DNA of 64,000 nt. Source: CG2-30-68-42 sp037440385 (GTDB lineage: Bacteria; Pseudomonadota; Gammaproteobacteria; Burkholderiales; Rhodocyclaceae). The position numbers were made by a program, and so were the translations under genes. This document shows, piece by piece, positions 16,964-25,795 of this stretch. The DNA is taken from positions 1 to 64,000 of the forward strand of contig JBBIUI010000002.1 in NCBI GenBank assembly GCA_037440385.1, read 5' to 3'. The notes below the pieces were generated by a model, which had not been told where the DNA came from, did no database searches, and was given only the letters and a program-made list of their open reading frames with translations. Numbering within the stretch: the first letter of the stretch is position 1; every line of letters starts with the position of its first letter.

Positions 16964-18103
16964 ATGATGACGGGGACATCATCGGGGAGAGGGGCCGTGC
17001 GCAGCCTCGCCGCCGCGGCGCTGCTCGCGCTGGGAGCGTCGATGTTCCCGGCGCCCGGCTGGGCCGAGCGGGTCAAGGATCTGGCTTCGATCGCCGGCGT
17101 GCGCGACAACCCGCTCGCCGGCTACGGGCTGGTGGTCGGGCTAGACGGCACCGGAGACCAGACCACGCAGACGCCCTTCACGGTCCAGGCCATCATCAGC
17201 ATGCTCGGCAATCTCGGGGTGCAGGTGCCGCCCGGAACGTCGCTGCAACTGAAGAACGTGGCCGCGGTGATGGTCACCGCCAGCCTGCCGCCGTTTGCGC
17301 GGGCCGGACAGAAGATCGACGTCACCGTGTCCTCGATCGGCAACGCCAAGTCGCTGCGCGGCGGCACGCTGCTGATGAGCCCGCTGAAGGGCGCAGACGG
17401 TCAGGTCTACGCGATGGCGCAGGGCAACCTCGCGGTGGGAGGCATCGGAGCGCAGGGTGCAGGCTCCAGCGTGCAGGTCAACCACCTGTCCGTCGGGCGC
17501 ATCGCGGGCGGCGCGACCGTCGAGCGCGAAGTGCCCATGCCGGTGGGCAGCAGCGGGTCGGTGTTCCTGGAGCTGCACGCCGGCGATTTCGGCACGGCGG
17601 GCCGCGTCGTCGAGGCGATCGATCGCGCCGTCGCACCGGGCACGGCGCGCGCGCTCGATGCACGCCGCATCGAGGTGCGCGCGCCGGTCGAGCCCCAGAG
17701 CCGCGTGGCCTTCCTCGGACGCATCGAGAATCTCGACGTCACGCCGATGCAGATGGCCGCCAAGGTCATCGTCAACAGCCGCACCGGATCGGTCGTCATG
17801 AACCAGGCGGTGACGATCGAGACCGTCGCGGTCGCGCACGGAAACCTGTCGGTGACGGTCTCCACCGAGCCGGTCATCAGTCAACCGAGACCGAACTCGG
17901 GTGGCCAGACCGTGCAGACCGAGCGTTCGCAGATCGACATCCGGCAGGAAGGCGGCGCGCTGGTCCAGCTCAAGCGCGGCGTGTCGCTGTCCGAAGTGGT
18001 CAAGGCGCTCAATGCGATCGGCGCCAACCCGCAGGACCTGATCGCGATCCTGCAGGCGATGAAGGCGGCCGGCGCGTTGCGCGCCGAGCTGGAGATCATC
18101 TGA
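16964..18103 (+). CDS. flgI: Flagellar P-ring protein FlgI
   Basis: A 379-residue periplasmic protein with a Sec signal peptide ending at about residue 34 (GWA). The mature start ERVKDLASIAGVRDNPLAGYG is highly conserved, followed by LVVGLDGTGD and a C-terminal VVKALNAIGANPQDLIAILQ. It polymerises as the P ring in the peptidoglycan layer with FlgA's help. Confidence 0.96.
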   Translation: MMTGTSSGRGAVRSLAAAALLALGASMFPAPGWAERVKDLASIAGVRDNPLAGYGLVVGLDGTGDQTTQTPFTVQAIISMLGNLGVQVPPGTSLQLKNVAAVMVTASLPPFARAGQKIDVTVSSIGNAKSLRGGTLLMSPLKGADGQVYAMAQGNLAVGGIGAQGAGSSVQVNHLSVGRIAGGATVEREVPMPVGSSGSVFLELHAGDFGTAGRVVEAIDRAVAPGTARALDARRIEVRAPVEPQSRVAFLGRIENLDVTPMQMAAKVIVNSRTGSVVMNQAVTIETVAVAHGNLSVTVSTEPVISQPRPNSGGQTVQTERSQIDIRQEGGALVQLKRGVSLSEVVKALNAIGANPQDLIAILQAMKAAGALRAELEII

Positions 18104-18168
18104 CATGAGCCCGGGTCGATCCTCGTGCGGCCCTTCCGGCCGGCGCGCGCCCTGATGGACAGGCCGGG

Positions 18169-19065
18169 ATGATCGGCGCCGGCATCGCGAACGATCTCGC
18201 CTTCGATGCGAATGCGCTCGCCGCGCTGAAGCGCCAGGCGAAGGAAGATCCCAGGGCCGGGCTCGCACAGGCCGCGCGGCAATTCGAGGCGGTGTTCCTG
18301 CAGACGATGCTCAAGGCCATGCGCGAGTCGGTGCCGCGCGCCGGCATGCTCGACAGCGATGCTGGGCGCATGTACGAAGGGCTGCTCGACCAGCAGCTCG
18401 CGCAGGTTCTGGCGAACCGCGCCGGTACCGGACTGGCCGCCGAGCTCGAGCGCCAGCTCGCACGCGCGCTGCCGCGCTCCGGTGCGGGCGCAATCGGGCC
18501 GGGCGCCGAACCTCCCGTGCCCTCGACGGGCGATGCGCCGGCGAGCGCCGTGCAGCCTGCGGCGCCGGCTGCCCCGGATCGCGTCTCGTCAGCCGTGCCG
18601 GAACGCTCGCGCGAATTCGCGAACCGGCTGTGGCCGCATGCGCTCGAGGCGAGCCGCGCGACCGGTGTTCCTGCCCGTTTCCTGATCGCGCAGGCGGCGC
18701 TCGAGACCGGCTGGGGCCGAGCCGAACTGCGGCTTCCCGACGGCAGCGTCAGCCACAACCTGTTCAACGTCAAGGCGGGACGCGACTGGACCGGCGCCAC
18801 GGTGGAGGCGACGACGACCGAATACGTCGCCGGGACGCCGCGCAAGCAGGTCGAACGCTTCCGTGCCTATGCGTCCTATGGCGAGGCGTTCGCCGATTAC
18901 GCGCGGCTGATCCGCGCGCGTTACGCGAGCGCGCTCGGGGCGCGCGAACCCGCGGCCTTCGCCACGGCGCTGCAGCGGGGCGGATACGCGACCGACCCCG
19001 CATACGCGGCGAAGCTCACCCGCATCATCGACGGGCAGGCGCTGCGCGCGAGCCTCGCGGGCTGA
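18169..19065 (+). CDS. flgJ: Rod cap / peptidoglycan hydrolase FlgJ
   Basis: A 298-residue two-domain protein. Residues about 25-85 are the rod-binding domain (AARQFEAVFLQTMLKAMRES). A Pro/Ala-rich linker follows. Residues about 150-295 are the glucosaminidase-type muramidase domain with the catalytic-Glu segment AQAALETGWG and the HNLFNVKAG segment. FlgJ caps the rod and opens the peptidoglycan. The dual-domain form is typical of beta- and gammaproteobacteria. Confidence 0.93.
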   Translation: MIGAGIANDLAFDANALAALKRQAKEDPRAGLAQAARQFEAVFLQTMLKAMRESVPRAGMLDSDAGRMYEGLLDQQLAQVLANRAGTGLAAELERQLARALPRSGAGAIGPGAEPPVPSTGDAPASAVQPAAPAAPDRVSSAVPERSREFANRLWPHALEASRATGVPARFLIAQAALETGWGRAELRLPDGSVSHNLFNVKAGRDWTGATVEATTTEYVAGTPRKQVERFRAYASYGEAFADYARLIRARYASALGAREPAAFATALQRGGYATDPAYAAKLTRIIDGQALRASLAG

Positions 19066-19079
19066 TCCGGCGGGTCGAT

Positions 19080-19106
19080 TCAGTCGATCGGTCACGATGC
19101 CGATAT
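19080..19106 (+). promoter_or_regulatory. Possible sigma-28 promoter of flgKL
   Basis: GCCGATAT (19099-19106) matches the sigma-28 -10 box at 7/8, with TCAGTCGA 11 bp upstream as a weak -35. flgKL is often FliA-dependent. Against it, a start about seven bases downstream would leave only about eight bases before the flgK ATG, so this is tentative. Confidence 0.3.
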
Positions 19107-19120
19107 AACGGGTAACCAGC

Positions 19121-21058
19121 ATGGGAACCTCGATCCTCAACATCGGCGCCAGCGGACTCGCCGCGGCTCAGGCCGGCTTGCTCGTCACCGGGCACAACAT
19201 CGCGAATGCCGCGACGCCCGGCTATTCGCGCCAGGCACTGGTGCAGGCGACCAATTCGCCCCAGTTCCTCGGTGGCAGCTATTTCGGGCAGGGAACGAAC
19301 GTCTCCGCCGTCAAGCGCATCTACAGCCAGTTCCTGGCGGCGGAAGCCGCGTCGGCACAAAGCCGGGTCGCGCAGCTCGAGACCCATTCCGGCGAGCTCG
19401 CGCAGATCAACGCCGTGCTCGCCGATCCGAACGCCGGGCTGTCTCCCGCGCTTCAGGATCTGTTCAAGTCGGTGCAGGAGCTCGCAGCCTCCCCGGCATC
19501 GATTCCGGCACGTCAGGCGATGCTCTCGTCCGCGCAGGCGCTCACGGAGCGCTTCCGCAGTCTGGACACACGGCTCGACGAACTGCGCGAGGGCGTCAAC
19601 GCGCAGCTCGTATCCGGCGTCGATTCGATCAATGCGAGCGCACGCGAGATCGCATCGCTCAACGAGCGCATCGTCGTCGCCCAGGCGGTGGCCGGCGGGC
19701 GCCCCGCCAACGACCTGCTCGACCAGCGCGATGCGCTGCTCGCCGAACTGAACGGGCAGGTACGGGTGACGACGAGCGCGCAAAGCGATGGCAGCGTCAA
19801 TGTGTTCATCGGCAACGGACAGCCGCTGGTGGTGGGCGTGCAGGCCTCGCAACTGCGCGCGGTTCAGGACGCGCTCGATCCGTCCCGGCTCGATGTCGCG
19901 TTCCAGCTCCCCACCGGGGGAGCCGTTCCGCTGCAGGAGTCGCTGCTCACCGGCGGCGCGATCGCCGGGCTGCTCGCGTTTCGCAGCGCCAGCCTCGATT
20001 CCGCGCAGAACGCGCTCGGCCGCATCGCGATGGGCCTCGCCCAGACCTTCAACGCCCAGCACCGGCTGGGGCAGGATCTGAACGGCGCGCTGGGAGGAGA
20101 CTTCTTCGTCATGCCTGCCGCGCACGCTTTCGCGGCAGCGACCAACGCAGGCAGCGCGGTACTCCAGGCGAGCATCACGGATGCCACGCTGCTCGGCGCG
20201 AGCGACTACCGCGTGACCGCGCTCGGTGGCGGAAACTTCTCCGTGGCCCGGCTGTCCGACGGCGCGATCGTCGCCTCCGGAGCGCTTCCGGCGGGCTTCG
20301 ACGGCCTGTCGGTCAGCCTCGCCTCGGGCGCGGCGAATGCCGGCGACAGCTTCCTGATCCAGCCCACCCGCAGCGGCGCGCATGATATCGCGTTGGCATT
20401 CACCGACGTGCGCGCGATCGCGGCGGGCGCGCCGCTGCGAACGCAGGCCGCGCTCGCCAACTCCGGCTCCGCGACGATCAGCGCCGGCACCGTCACGTCG
20501 GTGACCGGGCTGGCCGGCGCCGCGCCCCACATCGCCGTGCCGCTGACCCTGACCTTCGATGCCGCGGCAGGGCGATTCGACCTGTCCGGCGCGCTCGCCG
20601 GCACCCTGGCCTACGATCCCGCGACCGAGTCCTCCGGCAAGCCGTTCAGCCTCGCCGCGCTGGGCGGCTTCGAATTCACGATCGCCGGCGTGCCGGCCGA
20701 CGGCGATGTGCTGACGATCTCGAGCAATGACAACGGCACGGCGGACAACCGCAACCTGCTCGCACTCGGCGCACTGCAAACTGCCCGGCCGCTGCTCGCC
20801 GGCAACGCGAGCTACCAGTCCGCCTACGCGCAGCTCGTGTCCGAAGCGGGCAACGATGGTCGCGAGCTGGACGCGGCGCTGGCGGCGCAGCGAAGCCTCG
20901 AACAGACCGCGCACGATGCGCTCGCCTCGGTGTCGGGGGTCAATCTCGACGAGGAGGCGGCCAACCTGATGCGCTACCAGCAGGCTTACCAGGCCGCGGG
21001 CAAGATCATCGAGATTTCCGGCAAGCTGTTCGAAGAGCTGCTGGCGATCGCAAGATAG
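19121..21058 (+). CDS. flgK: Hook-filament junction protein FlgK (HAP1)
   Basis: A 645-residue hook-associated protein. The N-terminus has the rod/hook motif (LVTGHNIANAATPGYSRQ) and the C-terminus VSGVNLDEEAANLMRYQQAYQAAGK, with a coiled-coil D1 at about residues 130-200. FlgK forms the first junction ring between hook and filament and is a client of FlgN (9831-10316). It is long but within the range of betaproteobacterial FlgK. Confidence 0.94.
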   Translation: MGTSILNIGASGLAAAQAGLLVTGHNIANAATPGYSRQALVQATNSPQFLGGSYFGQGTNVSAVKRIYSQFLAAEAASAQSRVAQLETHSGELAQINAVLADPNAGLSPALQDLFKSVQELAASPASIPARQAMLSSAQALTERFRSLDTRLDELREGVNAQLVSGVDSINASAREIASLNERIVVAQAVAGGRPANDLLDQRDALLAELNGQVRVTTSAQSDGSVNVFIGNGQPLVVGVQASQLRAVQDALDPSRLDVAFQLPTGGAVPLQESLLTGGAIAGLLAFRSASLDSAQNALGRIAMGLAQTFNAQHRLGQDLNGALGGDFFVMPAAHAFAAATNAGSAVLQASITDATLLGASDYRVTALGGGNFSVARLSDGAIVASGALPAGFDGLSVSLASGAANAGDSFLIQPTRSGAHDIALAFTDVRAIAAGAPLRTQAALANSGSATISAGTVTSVTGLAGAAPHIAVPLTLTFDAAAGRFDLSGALAGTLAYDPATESSGKPFSLAALGGFEFTIAGVPADGDVLTISSNDNGTADNRNLLALGALQTARPLLAGNASYQSAYAQLVSEAGNDGRELDAALAAQRSLEQTAHDALASVSGVNLDEEAANLMRYQQAYQAAGKIIEISGKLFEELLAIAR

Positions 21059-21073
21059 GGCGGAGGAACTCCC

Positions 21074-22294
21074 ATGCGCGTGACGACCAGCATGATCTTC
21101 GATACCGGCGTGGCCACGCTGCAGCGCCAGAGCGCGTCGCTGCTGCACACGCAGCAGCAGGTGGCCACGGGCCGGCGGCTGCTCACCGCCGCCGACGACC
21201 CGGTCGCCGCGGCGCGCGCGCTCGACCTCACGCAGGCGCGCGAGATCAATGCGCAGCAGCTTGCCAACCAGGACGCCGGGCGAGCCGCGCTCGGGCTCGC
21301 CGAAGCCCATCTCACCGGCGCACAGGATGTGATCGAGTCGATGCAGGCGCGCCTGGTACAGGCCGGCAATGCGACGCTGTCGCGCTCCGATCTCGCATCG
21401 ATCGCGCAGGATCTGCGCGCCGGCTTCGCCCAGTTGCTCGCCAATGCCAACGCCACCGACGGCAACGGCGACTACCTGTTCTCCGGCTATCAGGGTCGCA
21501 CCCGGCCGTTCTCGGGAAGCGTCGAGGGCGGCGTGAACTACAACGGCGACGACGGCGTGCGCGCGCTGCATGTGGCCGCCTCGCGCGACCTGCCGGTCAG
21601 CCTGTCGGGCGCCGACGTGTTTGCCCGGATCCGCGACGGGAACGGTTCGTTCGCGACCGCCGCCGCGTCCGGGAATACCGGAAGCGGGGTCATCGACGGC
21701 GGCAACCTCGTCGCCGGCTATGACGGTCATCGCTACACGATCACCTTCGCGGCGGGAGGCGGCGGCCCCGAGTATTCGGTCGAGGACTTCGATCCGGCGA
21801 CCGGGGCGAGCACCTCGAGCGGTCCGTTCGCCTACACGGCCGGCGCGCCGATTCCGCTCGGCTCCGGCGCCATCGAGGTCACGGTGACCGGCACGCCTGC
21901 CGCCGGTGACCGTTTCACCGTGGCTCCCAGCAGCCAGGTCAGTGTATTCGACGTGCTCGGCCGCGCCATCCAGGCGCTCGATGCGGCGACGACCGATGCT
22001 GCGGGCCGCGCGCGGCTGGCCAACGCACTCGGCGAGGTCCGCGGCGCGCTCTCGGGCAGCCTCGACGGCATCCTGTCGGCGCGCGCAGCAGTCGGATCGC
22101 GAATGACGGAGATCGACGCGCTGGCGGCGACCGGCGGCGACCTCAAGGTCCGGTACGAGTCGATGCTGAGCCAGTTGCAGGATGTAGATTATGCCGAGGC
22201 GATCAGCCGGCTGACCCAGCAGCAGACGAGCCTGGAGGCGGCACAGAAGTCGTTCCTGCAGGTGACGCAGTTGTCGCTGTTCAAGTTCCTGTGA
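21074..22294 (+). CDS. flgL: Hook-filament junction protein FlgL (HAP3)
   Basis: A 406-residue flagellin-like junction protein: N-terminal MRVTTSMIFDTGVATLQRQ, the VATGRRLLTAADDPVAAARA flagellin motif, and C-terminal AISRLTQQQTSLEAAQKSFLQV. It follows flgK by 15 bp behind GGAGGAA. It is the second junction protein, on which the filament cap and filament assemble. Confidence 0.93.
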   Translation: MRVTTSMIFDTGVATLQRQSASLLHTQQQVATGRRLLTAADDPVAAARALDLTQAREINAQQLANQDAGRAALGLAEAHLTGAQDVIESMQARLVQAGNATLSRSDLASIAQDLRAGFAQLLANANATDGNGDYLFSGYQGRTRPFSGSVEGGVNYNGDDGVRALHVAASRDLPVSLSGADVFARIRDGNGSFATAAASGNTGSGVIDGGNLVAGYDGHRYTITFAAGGGGPEYSVEDFDPATGASTSSGPFAYTAGAPIPLGSGAIEVTVTGTPAAGDRFTVAPSSQVSVFDVLGRAIQALDAATTDAAGRARLANALGEVRGALSGSLDGILSARAAVGSRMTEIDALAATGGDLKVRYESMLSQLQDVDYAEAISRLTQQQTSLEAAQKSFLQVTQLSLFKFL

Positions 22295-22304
22295 GGCGGC
22301 GCAC

Positions 22305-22760
22305 GTGAAACCGGAACCGAAGCTCGGCGCCGCGATGGCTGCGCTGGTCGTGGCCGGCTGCAGCGCCGTGTCCGGCACCTATCCGCGCAGCGCGCCGGTC
22401 GTGCCCGCGGCCGCGCTGCACCTGAGCGAGAACACCACGGTATCGTTCGAGCACATCATCACCTACGCCGGCGTCGCGGCGCTCGCCTATGTCGTGCTCG
22501 ACCCGCTCTCGCCCAACTGGAGCATCGAGGAAGCGAGGCTCGCGCCGGACCGCTACTTCCTGTCGCTGCGCATGAAGCGCGTCGCGGCCGGCGGCGAGGG
22601 CGAGGCGCGGATGGCGTTCAACCGCCGCGCCAGCGCGCTCGCGGCCGCCGGCGGTTATGCTGGCTACGAGGTGCTGGCCTATTCCGAAGGCATCGAATCG
22701 CTGCTGCCCGCGCGGCGCGTGGGCGAGGGCGTGATCCGGCTCGTGCGCGCGGCGCCCTGA
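22305..22760 (+). CDS. Predicted lipoprotein of unknown function, flgL-linked
   Basis: I do not recognise a characterised family. It is 151 residues, GTG start. The N-terminus has a short hydrophobic stretch ending in AALVVAGC, a good lipobox with Cys at residue 19. A second hydrophobic segment (ITYAGVAALAYVVLDPL) at about residues 50-66 precedes a mixed C-terminal domain with SPNWSIEEARLAPDRYFLSL. It sits 10 bp after flgL in the same operon and its end nearly meets the convergent fliR (18 bp apart), so it is probably coexpressed with flgL. A flagellar role is possible but unproven. Confidence 0.7.
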   Translation: MKPEPKLGAAMAALVVAGCSAVSGTYPRSAPVVPAAALHLSENTTVSFEHIITYAGVAALAYVVLDPLSPNWSIEEARLAPDRYFLSLRMKRVAAGGEGEARMAFNRRASALAAAGGYAGYEVLAYSEGIESLLPARRVGEGVIRLVRAAP

Positions 22761-22778
22761 GTCGGGCCGGCGCGGGCT

Positions 22779-23564
22779 TCAGCTCGCTGCCGCGGCGCGC
22801 ACCAGTGCGCCTACGGCCTGAAGCCCGGCACCGAACATTCGCTCCAGCGCGCTCGCGGCCAGCGGCAGCGACAGCAGCAGCACGGCGAATCCCACGGTCA
22901 TCGTCACCGGGAAGCCGACCGCGAACAGATTCAGTTGCGGGGCCGCGCGCGTCAGCACGCCCAGTGCGATGTTGGTGATCAGCAGCGCGGCGATCAGCGG
23001 CAGCGACAGCAGCACACCCGCGGAAAAGATCGTCGCGCCCCAGCGAACCAGCAGACCGAAGCCCGGCGGCGAGACGGCAGTGCCGATCGGCAGCAGCTCG
23101 AAACTCGCCGACAGGCCGGCGAGCAGCATCAGGTGACCGTTCAGCGCGAGGAAGATCAGCGTCGCGAGCAGCGTCAGGAACTCGCCGAGCGTGGTGCTTT
23201 CGCCGGCGCTCTGAGGGTCGAAGAACACCGCGAACGACAGCCCCATCTGCAGTCCGATCAGCTCGCCGGCGACATCGACCGCGGCGAACACGATGCGCAT
23301 CGCGAACCCCATCGCGAGGCCGATCGCGATCTGTTGCGCCAGCACCAGCGCACCCACCCCGGAGGCCGGGGCGATCGCGGGAGGCGGACCGAGGGCGGGG
23401 ATCACCGCGAAGCCGATCGCGAGTCCCGCGAGCAGGCGGAGCCGGCGCGGCACGCCGGCGTTGCCGAACACCGGCGCGGTGGCCGCGAGCGCCAGGATGC
23501 GCGCCAGCGGAAAGATCAGTGCGGCGATCCAGGCATCGAGCTGTGCGGAGGTGACGGAGATCAA
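22779..23564 (-). CDS. fliR: Flagellar type III export protein FliR
   Basis: A 261-residue inner-membrane protein with about six hydrophobic helices and the conserved FliR stretches GLQMGLSFAVFFDPQS and LPLIAALLITNIALGVLTRAAPQLN. FliR, FliP and FliQ form the export gate core inside the MS ring. It is the last gene of the fliL-to-fliR unit. Confidence 0.93.
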   Translation of the reverse strand: MISVTSAQLDAWIAALIFPLARILALAATAPVFGNAGVPRRLRLLAGLAIGFAVIPALGPPPAIAPASGVGALVLAQQIAIGLAMGFAMRIVFAAVDVAGELIGLQMGLSFAVFFDPQSAGESTTLGEFLTLLATLIFLALNGHLMLLAGLSASFELLPIGTAVSPPGFGLLVRWGATIFSAGVLLSLPLIAALLITNIALGVLTRAAPQLNLFAVGFPVTMTVGFAVLLLSLPLAASALERMFGAGLQAVGALVRAAAAS

Positions 23565-23589
23565 CGCCGGGGCTCCCGCAGCGGGCCCG

Positions 23590-23859
23590 TCAGCCTATCA
23601 TCGACGGGATCGACTCGAACAGCTGCCTCATGTAATCGGTCATCACCGTCAGCATCCACGGCCCGGCCACGATCAGCGTGACGAACATCGCGACCAGCTT
23701 CGGCACGAACGACAACGTCATTTCGTTGATCTGGGTCGCGGCCTGGAAGATGCTGACGACGAGCCCCGTGATCAGCGCGGCCAGGAACAGCGGCGCCGAC
23801 ACCAGCAGCGTGATTTCCAGTGCGTGGCGGCCGATTTCGACGACTGCGGTCGGGGTCAT
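23590..23859 (-). CDS. fliQ: Flagellar type III export protein FliQ
   Basis: An 89-residue protein, family-standard length, with two membrane helices and the signature GLVVSIFQAATQINEMTLSF followed by VPKLVAMFVTLIVAGPWML. It is a core component of the FliPQR export gate, between fliP and fliR. Confidence 0.95.
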   Translation of the reverse strand: MTPTAVVEIGRHALEITLLVSAPLFLAALITGLVVSIFQAATQINEMTLSFVPKLVAMFVTLIVAGPWMLTVMTDYMRQLFESIPSMIG

Positions 23860-23875
23860 GGGTCGTTCCTGTCCA

Positions 23876-24640
23876 TCAGCCGAAACTCTGCACCAGCGAG
23901 CCGACCAGCAGGTTCCAGCCGTCGACCAGCACGAACAGCATGATCTTGAAGGGCAGCGACACGATCACCGGGGACATCATCACCATGCCCATCGACATCA
24001 GCACGGAGGCGACCACCATGTCGATGATCAGGAACGGGACGAAGACGATGAACGCGATCTGGAACGCGGTCTTCAGCTCGGAGGTGACGAATGCCGGGAT
24101 CACGACGCGCATCGGCAGCTCGCCGGGCTTTTCGACCGTCGGCGTCCTCGCGATCTTCGCGAACAGCTTCAGATCGGCTTCGCGCGTCTGCTTCAACATG
24201 AAGCCCTTCAGCGGTTCGGCACCGCGCGAGAGCGCCTGGCCGAAATCGATGCGGTTCTCGGACAGCGGCAGATAGGCCTCGTCGTAGATCTTCCCGGCGA
24301 CCGGCGCCATGACGAAGAACGTCAGGAACAGCGCGAGCCCGAGCAGCACCTGGTTCGGCGGGGAGGTCTGGGTGCCGAGCGCATGGCGCAGCAGGGACAG
24401 CACGATGATGATGCGCGTGAAGCTGGTCATCATCAGCACGACGGCGGGCAGGAACGTCAGGCTGGTCAGCACCAGCAGCGTCTGGACCGACACGCTGTAG
24501 GTCTGCCCGCCGCCGGCCGCAGGAACCGCGGTCAGTGCGGGCAGTGCCTGGGCCCATGCGCCGGAGGCCGCGGTTGCGAGCAGTGCGCCGGTCGATGCGA
24601 GCCGCGTGCGGCGCCACGCCGCGCCCTCAGCGCGTGCCAC
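23876..24640 (-). CDS. fliP: Flagellar type III export protein FliP
   Basis: A 254-residue gate protein with a cleavable signal peptide (to about residue 31, AWAQA), then helices bearing the FliP signatures FLPAVVLMMTSFTRIIIVLS, FFVMAPV and the C-terminal VPFLIIDMVVASVLMSMGM. The 5' end overlaps the fliO stop by 14 bp, so translation is coupled. Confidence 0.95.
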   Translation of the reverse strand: MARAEGAAWRRTRLASTGALLATAASGAWAQALPALTAVPAAGGGQTYSVSVQTLLVLTSLTFLPAVVLMMTSFTRIIIVLSLLRHALGTQTSPPNQVLLGLALFLTFFVMAPVAGKIYDEAYLPLSENRIDFGQALSRGAEPLKGFMLKQTREADLKLFAKIARTPTVEKPGELPMRVVIPAFVTSELKTAFQIAFIVFVPFLIIDMVVASVLMSMGMVMMSPVIVSLPFKIMLFVLVDGWNLLVGSLVQSFG

Positions 24641-25073
24641 GATTTCGCTCCGTGATGCGCGCGAGCCAGGCGCCGAAGTCCTTGGCCTGCCCCGGATCGG
24701 GCGCGGCGGTGGCCAGCCGAGGCAGGTTGTGCAGCGCGCTGATGTGACCGGGCGCGACCCCCACGACGAGCCAGGTTTCGCCGATCTCCACCAGCACGAT
24801 GCGCTCGCGTGCGCCCAGCGCGGTGGCGCCGACCACGCGCAGGTGATTCGCGGACGGGCCGCGCGCCGCCGTGATGCGCTTGAGCACGAACAACGCGCCG
24901 AAGATCAGCGCGAGGACCAGCGTCAGTCCCAGGCCGACCTGCAGCAGGCTCGTGCCGAGATCGGTGGCCGGCTGCTCGGCGGCCAGGCTCGCGGGGGATA
25001 CGCAGGCGGCCGCTGCGAGCGCGAGCGTGCGCGTGCGGACGGAAGGATTTCTTTCGACGAGGCACCGGATCAC
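24627..25073 (-). CDS. fliO: Flagellar assembly protein FliO
   Basis: A 148-residue protein: a short signal-like N-terminus ending near SLAAEQ, one strong membrane helix (LLQVGLGLTLVLALIFGALFVLKR) and a small cytoplasmic FliO domain (LRVVGATALGARERIVLVEIG). FliO assists FliP assembly. The frame is open upstream. GTG 25073 is chosen because it gives a normal length and begins just before the hydrophobic N-terminus, but it lacks a good ribosome binding site. The 248 bp to fliN (25074-25321) contain nothing I can identify. Confidence 0.78.
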   Translation of the reverse strand: MIRCLVERNPSVRTRTLALAAAACVSPASLAAEQPATDLGTSLLQVGLGLTLVLALIFGALFVLKRITAARGPSANHLRVVGATALGARERIVLVEIGETWLVVGVAPGHISALHNLPRLATAAPDPGQAKDFGAWLARITERNRGTR

Positions 25074-25321
25074 GATGCCGGAAGGATAGCGCCGCCCGCG
25101 CACCGGCCATGGCGCGAATAGGCCGGCAAGTCCGGCGCTGTTCGGCCGTTCGCACGGGCAGCGCCGCCCGGATGCGCTCGGAAGTCGTGAATCTTTCCCC
25201 GGCGCGGGCCGCCGGCGTCGTCGCGCGGTGCTCGGGCCTCGCCCATCGGCTCGACCGGTCCCGGCCCTGCACTGCATGCGCCCGGCCGGCCGCCCGCTCG
25301 CGCCGAGCTCGTCACGGCTTC

Positions 25322-25738
25322 TCAGCCGTTGAGCTTCCTCATCCGCTCGGTCGGCGTGATGATGTCGGTCAGGCGTATGCCGAACTTGTCATTGACGACG
25401 ACCACTTCGCCCTGTGCGATCAGCGTGCCGTTGACCAGCACGTCGAGGGGTTCGCCGGCCAGTGCGTTGAGTTCGACCACGGATCCGTGCGCGAGCTGCA
25501 GCAGGTTGCGGATCGAGATCTTGCTGCGGCCCAGTTCGACGGCGAGCTGCACCGGGATGTCGAGGATCATGTCGAAATCCTGGAGAGGCTCGGCCTTGGG
25601 CGCGTCCGCGGAAAACTGCTGGAAGATCTGCGCGGCCTGCGGCCCGGCCGCGTGTTCTTCGACCGGATGCTGTTCGGCCAGCGCGGCGTTCCAGTCCTCG
25701 TCGGTCACCGGCTCCCGGGTCAGTTCGGTTTCGCTCAT
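25322..25738 (-). CDS. fliN: Flagellar motor switch protein FliN
   Basis: A 138-residue switch protein with an acidic, variable N-terminus and a C-terminal SpoA domain: LQDFDMILDIPVQLAVELG, LLQLAHGSVVELNALAGEPLD, LIAQGEVVVVNDKFGIRLTDI. FliN makes most of the C ring with FliM and FliG. It is 57 bp after fliM. Confidence 0.94.
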   Translation of the reverse strand: MSETELTREPVTDEDWNAALAEQHPVEEHAAGPQAAQIFQQFSADAPKAEPLQDFDMILDIPVQLAVELGRSKISIRNLLQLAHGSVVELNALAGEPLDVLVNGTLIAQGEVVVVNDKFGIRLTDIITPTERMRKLNG

Positions 25739-25795
25739 CGGTTTCTCCTCGTGCGCGGTCGCGACCTGCGCCGCGATGCGGTTGGCATGTCCGGC

